NCBI GenBank assembly: GCA_023383055.1 | Contig: JAHDYP010000046.1 | Coordinates: 1 to 42,605 of the forward strand | Origin: Verrucomicrobiota bacterium | Lineage (GTDB): Bacteria; Verrucomicrobiota; Verrucomicrobiia; Limisphaerales; JAHDYP01 | DNA: 42,605 nucleotides | Direction: 5' to 3' | Notes under the pieces: model-generated | Database searches by the model: none | Told to the model about the DNA's origin: nothing | What the model saw: only the letters and a program-made list of their open reading frames with translations | Shown here: positions 8,107 to 14,278 of the stretch, piece by piece | Layout: each line of letters begins with the position of its first letter | Numbering within the stretch: the stretch's first letter is position 1 | Made by a program: the position numbers and the translations under genes

Positions 8107-8406
8107 TCTCTCCTGCCCGCGCCCTCCTCGGTGAGGCTGACGCGCCACCCGGCCGTCGTCCCCGGGAAAGCGGTCCCGGACGTCCTGAAGCAGGCGGCGG
8201 TTGACCTCGTGGATGATATCGAGATGGCGCGGCAGCAACACCTCGAACCATGCGACCGGCCATTTCTCCAGCGCTTCGGGCAGCAGCGTGTGGTTGGTGT
8301 AGGCCAGCGTGCGTTGCGTGAGATTCCAGGCCTCATGCCAACTCAGCTTCGCCTCGTCCAGTAACAGCCGCATCAGCTCCGGCACCGCCAGGGTGGGTGA
8401 ATCGCC
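8107..8406 (-). pseudogene. glgP: Glycogen phosphorylase fragment (remnant)
   Basis: About 100 residues match the middle of glycogen/maltodextrin phosphorylase by recall: [20 protein letters not shown], then [17 protein letters not shown], then [16 protein letters not shown], then [11 protein letters not shown]. The frame is lost near 8140 and continues in another frame as [12 protein letters not shown], the expected next residues. This fits loss of two bases in a CG-rich run. Both ends of the roughly 800-residue enzyme are missing: a stop at 8416-8418 interrupts the 5' side and the HPr stop codon (8101-8103) abuts the 3' side. It is therefore a relic, not a functional gene. The longer antisense frames here (7800-8336 and 7903-8385) owe their apparent coding character to this relic and to the HPr gene opposite. 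Confidence 0.85.
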
Positions 8407-8492
8407 ACTATGAGCTCAACGCGCGCTGGGAGAACAACTCCTTGGTGAGCAGTTGCTGAAACCACATCCGCGGCAAGATCGCGCCTGATCAG

Positions 8493-9173
8493 TCAAGACC
8501 CAGTATCCTCGAGCCTTTGGATCCATCCGTTGAAATGCGGGCACGCTCCTCGTATTCGATCCATTCCGATGCGCCGCACAATAATCGGCGCGTGCGCCCT
8601 CAGCCCGCTGCCTTTGCGGTATCCCGAGAAAAGCCGCTCAATACGCTTAGACGGCGCGGTCGCCTCGTGATCGTTGATTTCTTCGCACTCGCCGCATTCA
8701 TGAACGATTTGCGTGAATCGAGGTTCCAGATCGGGTCGCTCGAAAGCACTCGACATGACCTTGGTATCCGAGAACAGCAGTGCCTCTAATTCGTGCATCT
8801 GGATATACGGCACGAACCGATTCGGATCGTCAGAGGAATCCATCTTCACGGCGACCTCGCTCCGCATCGCAGCCTCGACAATCCCGGCGATTTCCTGTGC
8901 CTTCTCTCCTTTCGCCTGTTGGACTCCTGGCCAACTGTCCGGCAGGCCGTAGTAATCGAAGAATGTGCTCACATGACTCGCCCGCTCTTGTTTTAGCAGC
9001 GCCAGAATCTCTTTGCGCACCGCATCGAAGTTGCGAATTCCGCCCTTGTGGCCCGGCTTGCCGATGATCTTGCCATGCAGCGACACTCCACGTGCGCCCA
9101 AGTGCGGAGCAAACGTCTGTTCGACGATGGTGCGTTCGGTGAAGCCCTCGACAACGATCAAAACCCTATGCAT
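8493..9173 (-). CDS. DUF4276 family protein, predicted TOPRIM-like nuclease partner of AAA ATPase
   Basis: The 226-residue product begins MHRVLIVVEGFTERTIVEQT. The VEGxTE pattern (Glu9, Glu13) is the usual first acidic motif of TOPRIM-type folds, and further acidic stretches follow (FFDYYGLPDSW near residue 88, then MHELEALLFSD). DUF4276 proteins are typically paired with an AAA ATPase, as here. A nuclease role is inferred from the fold family. The open frame extends to 9320, but the extra 49 residues are a shadow of the ATPase gene; the ATG at 9173 overlaps the ATPase stop (9166-9168) by 8 bases and is clearly the start. The pair is translationally coupled and expressed ATPase first. Confidence 0.83.
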   Translation of the reverse strand: MHRVLIVVEGFTERTIVEQTFAPHLGARGVSLHGKIIGKPGHKGGIRNFDAVRKEILALLKQERASHVSTFFDYYGLPDSWPGVQQAKGEKAQEIAGIVEAAMRSEVAVKMDSSDDPNRFVPYIQMHELEALLFSDTKVMSSAFERPDLEPRFTQIVHECGECEEINDHEATAPSKRIERLFSGYRKGSGLRAHAPIIVRRIGMDRIRGACPHFNGWIQRLEDTGS

Positions 9174-10281
9174 GTGTCGGCCCGGCTTCGATGACGTTCT
9201 TTTGAAGGAGTTCCCCGAGCGAGTAGTCCTTGAGCCATTCCGCCAGCGGCTCTTCTTCCAGACGTCGGAAATGCGATGCCCCTTCCAGACGCTCCACCAC
9301 CACGACCTCTTGCGGCTCAAATTGATTCAGCAGCGGGGCAGACTGCGTCGAAACGATCAACTGCGTTCGCTGCGCCGATTCCTTGAGCAACTGCGCCAGC
9401 ACTTCCAGGGCGTACGGATGCAGGCCCAATTCTGGTTCGTCAATAACGACGGTGGAAGGAGGCCTGGGTTGCAACAGCGCCGTCGCGAGACATATGAAAC
9501 GGATCGTGCCGTCCGAGAATTGCCAGGGCTGGAACGGAAATGTGCTTCCGTGCTGCCGCCACTCCAATCGCACTAACTCGTTCTCACCCTTCATCTGCGG
9601 TTCAAGCACAAAGTCATCGAAGAAGGGTGCAATCCATTGCACCGTCTCCCGAATCCGTTGGTATCGAACGGCATTTTCTTCCCGTATCTTCAGCAGGAAC
9701 GCGGCGATATTCCCGGCGTCAGGCCGCAATTCACGGAAGTCCCGAACCGCGCAAGGACGTCGCATCGGCGCGGTACTGCTCGTATCGTGAAAGTGATAAA
9801 CCATCCAACTCGACACTGCCCGGTAAACATGGGCTTCGACAGAAGGCCAGTCGCCCCGACCAGACCTGCGGTCTTTCCATGTCGGCAGGCGCGCTTCTTT
9901 CACGCCGCCACCATGCCTATGCCAATCACCCAGGCCCTGACCTCCAGTATAAAGAGTGGCCTCCTCCCGAATCATCATTTCGGAAGCGACAGTCGGCTCC
10001 AAGGCGAATCGGTATTGATTTGATCCGAACTTCAGATGTGTGCTGATTTGCTTGGTTTCTTTCGGGCCGTTGAAGAAAAAGCCATCCGCGCCGCCGCTGT
10101 TCGTAACAAACGATTGAAGACCGCCGTCCGCCATAGCGCGGAGCAGCCGAAACAGATCCACCAGATTGCTCTTCCCCGCGCCGTTAGCGCCGACGAGCAC
10201 ATTCAATTCCTCCAGCTTGAAGTCCTTCAACTCTCGGATGGACTTGAAGCCATTGAGCGTGATTTGGTCTAAAGCAGCCAT
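9166..10281 (-). CDS. AAA family ATPase (AAA_21/OLD-like), candidate defence module
   Basis: From the ATG at 10281 the protein has 371 residues and starts MAALDQITLNGFKSIRELKD, the usual N-terminus of SMC/ABC-like AAA_21 ATPases. Walker A GANGAGKS is at residues 31-38, a signature-like FSDGTIRF precedes Walker B VVIDEPELGLHP (about 278-289), and an H-loop-like VSTQSAPLL follows. The open frame continues to 10512, but those 77 extra residues run through the hsdR relic and are not counted. It overlaps the DUF4276 gene downstream by 8 bases. ATPase plus TOPRIM-like pairs include known phage-defence systems such as OLD-family systems and PARIS; membership of this pair is inferred from architecture and from defence-gene debris directly upstream. 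All core ATPase motifs are intact. Confidence 0.85.
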   Translation of the reverse strand: MAALDQITLNGFKSIRELKDFKLEELNVLVGANGAGKSNLVDLFRLLRAMADGGLQSFVTNSGGADGFFFNGPKETKQISTHLKFGSNQYRFALEPTVASEMMIREEATLYTGGQGLGDWHRHGGGVKEARLPTWKDRRSGRGDWPSVEAHVYRAVSSWMVYHFHDTSSTAPMRRPCAVRDFRELRPDAGNIAAFLLKIREENAVRYQRIRETVQWIAPFFDDFVLEPQMKGENELVRLEWRQHGSTFPFQPWQFSDGTIRFICLATALLQPRPPSTVVIDEPELGLHPYALEVLAQLLKESAQRTQLIVSTQSAPLLNQFEPQEVVVVERLEGASHFRRLEEEPLAEWLKDYSLGELLQKNVIEAGPTHA

Positions 10282-10412
10282 GTCTTGGAAACTTACGAAC
10301 TTGCCTTCCGCAACGCGACATCCAAAATCGGAGCGAAAACCTTCGAGATCGCTGTCCCCGCGCCTTCGGAACCTGGCGGTCGAGCTCGAATTTGTGGACG
10401 GATTGCTGCAGC

Positions 10413-10662
10413 CATGTCGCGCGCGACGACGATGCGAAACGGCTTCTTCGGATTGTTGAATGCGTTCGCCAGTTCTTCGCGCCGGGCTTTGCTGCGAATG
10501 TGTTGCTGCCATTCCAATGTGTCGGACGCCGAGCCGGACATGACGATGTCCATCGTGCCTTTGTCATCGTCGTCGTGATGCCAGGCCGGGCGCAGCTTCT
10601 GGATCGCCCTGTAAAGCTCCACGAAATGCGGAGGCTCATGCTGACGATCATCGCCTTAGGCG
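10413..10662 (-). pseudogene. hsdR: Type I restriction enzyme HsdR helicase fragment
   Basis: This stretch of about 83 codons matches the central helicase region of HsdR by recall. It begins [11 protein letters not shown], changes frame around 10628 (consistent with loss of one base), and continues as [20 protein letters not shown], then [20 protein letters not shown] and [11 protein letters not shown]. HsdR is normally around 1,000 residues, so only a small internal piece remains, with both ends gone. The fragment starts exactly where the darT reading frame ends (10656-10658), so the two relics were joined by a rearrangement. It ends at a GACATG word that is repeated at the start of the AAA ATPase gene. 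No hsdM or hsdS is present in the window. Confidence 0.85.
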
Positions 10663-11078
10663 ATGGGATCGTTCGCGTGCCGCCAGTCCAATGCAAAGAC
10701 CGCGTCGTAGTCCAGCACCCCTTCCTGCCTCGGATGCAGGAAGCGAACATAATCACTCGACGCATTGCGATCCGCGAACACCACGCCGTCAATATGCCTC
10801 ACTTCCGTTGACACCCGCAAGACGCACAATGTCGCCGCCGTGACCTTGCGTTTAAAGAGCATCGGATTGCGGGCGTGAAAATAGAGATTGGCGTATTGAT
10901 GCAGCTTCAAACCGCCGGGAACGTGCTTCAGGTCGCGCCGCTCCTGCACGAGTTCCAGCGCCACGGAATAATGCGGCACTTTCGCCGCGCGCTCGTTCGA
11001 CAGAATGCCGAGCTTCACGACCGATGGAATATTATCCAGCGGCATGATGCATTGAAATTCTGTGACGCGGGGATTCAT
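10656..11078 (-). pseudogene. darT: Truncated DarT-type DNA ADP-ribosyltransferase toxin
   Basis: The 140-residue product matches the N-terminal two thirds of DarT (DUF4433): MNPRVTEFQCIMPLDNIPSV, then ELVQERRDLKHVPGGLKL, then ANLYFHARNPMLFKRK and NASSDYVRFLHPRQEG. DarT ADP-ribosylates bases in single-stranded DNA and is neutralised by the macrodomain protein DarG. Full-length proteins have roughly 200-220 residues and carry the catalytic Glu in a later motif resembling CAEVLVP. Here the frame stops after DWRHANDPIA, just before that region, because it is fused to the hsdR fragment. The product should therefore be inactive. No darG is found on either side. The ATG at 11078 is the natural start. 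It is read as a decayed toxin-antitoxin locus. Confidence 0.85.
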
Positions 11079-11194
11079 AACTGCTCATCAGCAACCATAG
11101 TTTGATCAAAACGAGCATTTGGACGAGTCCCCAATAGCCTAGCAATCGACCAACCGGTCCAGTTCACCTTTGGTCGCAACGAGGGACTAACAAG

Positions 11195-11362
11195 AATCGT
11201 TTGGAAACCAAAATCAAGAACGAGTCAATGGCGGTGTTGACCCACTTGCAGTCGCACGCCGAAAGTGCGGTGGAAGAAACGGAACTCGCTTTGGATGCGG
11301 TATATCTCGGCGCGGCGCTGGAAACCTTCTGGCAGGACTTGGAAGGACAGCTTTTGGCCTGA
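11195..11362 (+). pseudogene. Unrecognised coding-like fragment, C-terminal remnant
   Basis: An open frame reading in from before 11162 ends at TGA 11360-11362. Its last 55 residues include MAVLTHLQSHAESAVEETEL (ATG at 11228) and finish with LGAALETFWQDLEGQLLA. The composition (alternating acidic and Leu/Ala residues, no low-complexity stretch) looks like a genuine amphipathic helical C-terminus, not a chance frame. I do not recognise the family. It has no Shine-Dalgarno or upstream gene body, so it may be the tail of a gene removed by the rearrangements that left the neighbouring darT, hsdR and lysS relics. It could also be a chance frame in GC-rich DNA. Confidence 0.35.
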
Positions 11363-11398
11363 TGCCGCTTTCGTTCACTCCTCTCCATCTGCCAGCTT

Positions 11399-11548
11399 CA
11401 CATTATCGTAACCGGCCACAATCAACCGCTTGAGGTAAAGCTCGTGGGAGATGGCTAGATACATTTCACAGCATACGGCGTTCACGTGGGTTTTGAACGG
11501 CTTGGCCGTGCCGCCGCCGTGTTGCGGCTGGATGATCGTGCTGGAGAC
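11399..11548 (-). pseudogene. lysS: Lysyl-tRNA synthetase fragment (remnant)
   Basis: Within an 87-codon frame (11375-11638), about 47 residues align by recall with the catalytic core of class II lysyl-tRNA synthetase: TIIQPQHGGGTAKPFKTHVN, then MYLAISHELYLKRLIVAGYD. This corresponds to the family's [30 protein letters not shown] stretch, with roughly half the positions identical. The following, highly conserved NRNFRNEG motif is absent; the frame ends VKLADGEE and stops. The rest of the roughly 500-residue enzyme is missing, so this is a small relic and not a working synthetase; a functional copy must exist elsewhere. It adds to the set of gene fragments between HPr and the CRTAC1 gene. DNA between it and 11641 shows nothing else recognisable. 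Confidence 0.7.
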
Positions 11549-11640
11549 CATCGAGGAAAAGCTCCAGCTTTGGAACCACTCGCTGGACTTGCCAGCCATT
11601 CCCTTTCGTTTGAAGGCGGGCGGGATTGGCGCCATCAACT

Positions 11641-11674
11641 CCGCGAATATCGTTCGCGGGACCCAGCGTCCCGC
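11641..11674 (-). terminator. Two overlapping GC-rich hairpins downstream of the CRTAC1 gene
   Basis: CCGCGAA (11641-11647) pairs with TTCGCGG (11653-11659), and GCGGGAC (11656-11662) pairs with GTCCCGC (11668-11674), both perfect 7-base stems with 5-base loops. The two stems share bases 11656-11659, so they are mutually exclusive. They start 24 bases beyond the CRTAC1 stop codon on the reverse strand. No T-run follows, so the role as an intrinsic terminator is uncertain. Confidence 0.45.
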
Positions 11675-11698
11675 CAGACGACTACGCCAACCTGACCC

Positions 11699-14278
11699 TC
11701 ACTTCGCGGCCAGGCGCTGGTTCAAATAGGATTCCAACGCGGCAAATGCCGTCCCGGGGTTCGCCTCACCCGTCCAGGTTTGCCAGAACCGCGCCAGGAG
11801 ATTCAGCTCCTCATGTTGCTTGGCGCGCACGTCTCCTTCGCTCGTCGCGCCTTGGGGTTGCCAGTCCGGGCCGAGCGCTTCACGCGCCCGCAACAGGAAC
11901 TCGGTCGCCGCCGGGGCATTGCCGTTCTTCCATGCCAGATAACCGCGCAGGAAGAAGGCACCCGCCGCTTTCGGGTTGCTCTGACAAACCGCGGCGAGCC
12001 GGGTCTCAGCCAGGGCGAACTGCCTACGCAACAGGGAAACTTCGCCCAGCAAAAAGAGCGCGCCCGTTTCGGCCGTGTTGATCGCCTGCGCCCGCTCGAG
12101 CGAAGCCTCGGCCGCGGCGAGATCGGCGTCCGTCAAGGCCGATTGCCCCCGGATGATTCCCCACTGTTGCCAGGCGCGATGGCTCTGGGGATTAATCGTG
12201 CGCAACTCGGCCAACGCTTCGAGCGCCTCCCCGGCCGCGCCACCGGCCGCCAGGCACAACGCGAGATAATAGCGGGCGTCCTCGTGCTCCGGCTTCAGGG
12301 CGAGCGCCTCGCGAAAGATGGGGATCGCCCGGGCTGGATCCCTTTCCCGCTTGAGCAGGTCCATCGCGGTCCGGTGCAGTTCCCAAAAGCGCAGCAACCG
12401 TTCGCGGTCCGTCATCACCGGTGCCGCACCCGCCCCCGTCCCGGGCCTTGCGGGAACCGACGTGAACCGGGGATCGGGCCGGAACGGTTTGGGCGCGGGT
12501 TCGCCCTCGGTCCAAATCCAGGTGGTGTTGGCCTCGAGATTCGCAACCTGCTGGGTACCGCCCGCGTGCCAACGGACTTCGAGCCGGTCGACCCGCGGCG
12601 CGGCGCCCAATCCCCAGTGCAACACCCGGCTGTCCTGGGAGAGATAACTGACGCCGGTGACGCTCCGGCGCAAACCCACCCCTTCGACCCAGGCGACCGC
12701 GGTTGATCCTTCGGCCTGGGCCATCGATTGGCCTTCGGCATTTCGCGCCCGCAGATGCAGCTTGAGCCAGTTCCCCATCACGCGCTCGTTGCGGAACAAG
12801 CGGACACCCTCGTAAAGATCGGCGATCGCCAGATCGAGGTCGCCGTCGTGGTCGTAATCCGCGAGCCCGAGCCCGCGGCTGACATGCGCCGTGGCCAGGT
12901 CCGGGTGAAGCGGCGCCAGGTCGTGGAACGATTGGCCCTGACGGTTCCAAAACAGAAACGGAACCTGGGGCTTGAGCTTCCGCGGCGGCGGACCGGTTTC
13001 CTCGATCGTGTTCCCGTTCACACAGACCAAGTCGAGCCAGCCGTCGTGATCGAGATCGGCAAAGGCACTGCCCCAACCCACCCGCGGCAGTGAGATCTGT
13101 CCCAACCCTTTCCGGTCGGCAATGTCCATGAACCGCAGCCGGTTGGTCGAGGTCGGCCCGAGGTTGGCCCAAAGGTTTTCATACATCCCGTTTTCCTGGG
13201 CCACCCAGTGCGATACGAACAAATCGTCGTCGCCGTCCCGGTCGAAATCGCCCACCGCCAAGCCCATGGCACTGCGATAATCGGCGACCCACGCCGGGTG
13301 GCTGATCTCAACCAACCGCCCCTGGCGATTGTGATACAGGACATTGTCCGAAACGTCGTTCGCCACATAGAGCTCAAGCCAGCCGTCCTGGTCGAAATCA
13401 TGCCACAACGCGCCCAGACTCCGCCCGGCCGGATTCTCCACTCCCACTTCGGCGGCGACGTCCGTGAAGGTGCCATCGGGATTCTGACGGTAGAGGGCGT
13501 TTCGCCCCCCGGGATACGATGCCGGGTTCAACGTGAATGGCACCGCCGTTCCCAGTTGATCGGACACCACCTCCCGACTCGCCTCGTTCTCGACATAATC
13601 GACATAGGCGCAGACATACAGGTCCAGCCGTCTATCGTTATTGAAATCGCCCCAGCTCACGCCCGACCAGAATCGCGGCGGCGCCTCGAGCCTTGCCTCC
13701 ATCACGAACGCGCCGGTCCCTCCCTCGTTCCTCAACAGCCGCAACTCCTGATAACCGCTGATCGCCAGGTCCAGCCAGCCGTCCCCGTCATAGTCCCCCC
13801 AGGCGGCACCCATGCCGCGGAGGCGCAACTCGGGAAAGGCATCCACGCGCCGGAACATTTCGTCCCCCAGGTTTTCGTACAGGGCGCACGGCAGGAGTTC
13901 CCCCTCGGGTAGATTCAGAGCGCCGCCGGCGGACACCAGGAAGAGGTCTTCGTCTCCATCGTTGTCAAAGTCACCCCAGGCCAACCCCGGTCCCATATCC
14001 TCCGGCAACTGCGAAGTGCGCTCGCCCGCGAAATTGCGGAATGCGCCGAGCCCGGCGGCCGCGGTCACTTCGGTCCAGAGCGGCCGTGGCGCGCCCGGTG
14101 GCAACCCGCGCGCCAGTTCGCTGGTGATATGCTCGGACTGCTCGTCGGGTCGATAGGCTACCGGGCGGCTACGTCGCCCGGCGTCCCACAGGATCCCGGT
14201 GCCGGCCACCAATCCCAAAACCAGCGCGATCATCGTCCAGCGCAAACGGCGCCGGCGCGGACTCAACGGCACGGTCAT
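11699..14278 (-). CDS. CRTAC1-type protein: FG-GAP/VCBS repeats, ASPIC/UnbV domain and C-terminal TPRs
   Basis: The 859-residue product has an Arg-rich N-terminus and one membrane segment (about 14-32, WTMIALVLGLVAGTGILW), suggesting export or membrane anchoring. Repeats with Ca-binding-like DxDxDGxxDL loops follow (GDFDNDGDEDLFLV, GDYDGDGWLDLAISG, GDFNNDRRLDLYVCAY, LDHDGWLDLVCVNGN, DYDHDGDLDLAIADL), forming a predicted beta-propeller. An ASPIC/UnbV domain comes next (from NWLKLHLRARNAEG to LEVRWHAGG), then about four TPR helices pairs (residues about 620-859). The open frame reaches 14539, but the ATG at 14278 overlaps the upstream cytochrome stop as ATGA, so translation is coupled. The pairing suggests an extracytoplasmic partner of the multiheme cytochrome; the biochemical role of CRTAC1 proteins is not settled. 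Confidence 0.9.
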   Translation of the reverse strand: MTVPLSPRRRRLRWTMIALVLGLVAGTGILWDAGRRSRPVAYRPDEQSEHITSELARGLPPGAPRPLWTEVTAAAGLGAFRNFAGERTSQLPEDMGPGLAWGDFDNDGDEDLFLVSAGGALNLPEGELLPCALYENLGDEMFRRVDAFPELRLRGMGAAWGDYDGDGWLDLAISGYQELRLLRNEGGTGAFVMEARLEAPPRFWSGVSWGDFNNDRRLDLYVCAYVDYVENEASREVVSDQLGTAVPFTLNPASYPGGRNALYRQNPDGTFTDVAAEVGVENPAGRSLGALWHDFDQDGWLELYVANDVSDNVLYHNRQGRLVEISHPAWVADYRSAMGLAVGDFDRDGDDDLFVSHWVAQENGMYENLWANLGPTSTNRLRFMDIADRKGLGQISLPRVGWGSAFADLDHDGWLDLVCVNGNTIEETGPPPRKLKPQVPFLFWNRQGQSFHDLAPLHPDLATAHVSRGLGLADYDHDGDLDLAIADLYEGVRLFRNERVMGNWLKLHLRARNAEGQSMAQAEGSTAVAWVEGVGLRRSVTGVSYLSQDSRVLHWGLGAAPRVDRLEVRWHAGGTQQVANLEANTTWIWTEGEPAPKPFRPDPRFTSVPARPGTGAGAAPVMTDRERLLRFWELHRTAMDLLKRERDPARAIPIFREALALKPEHEDARYYLALCLAAGGAAGEALEALAELRTINPQSHRAWQQWGIIRGQSALTDADLAAAEASLERAQAINTAETGALFLLGEVSLLRRQFALAETRLAAVCQSNPKAAGAFFLRGYLAWKNGNAPAATEFLLRAREALGPDWQPQGATSEGDVRAKQHEELNLLARFWQTWTGEANPGTAFAALESYLNQRLAAK

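Noticed and set aside
8421..8492. Short reverse frame with [19 protein letters not shown] between DUF4276 and the glgP relic
   Set aside because: Looks like a protein end, but is too short to assign and lacks an upstream body.
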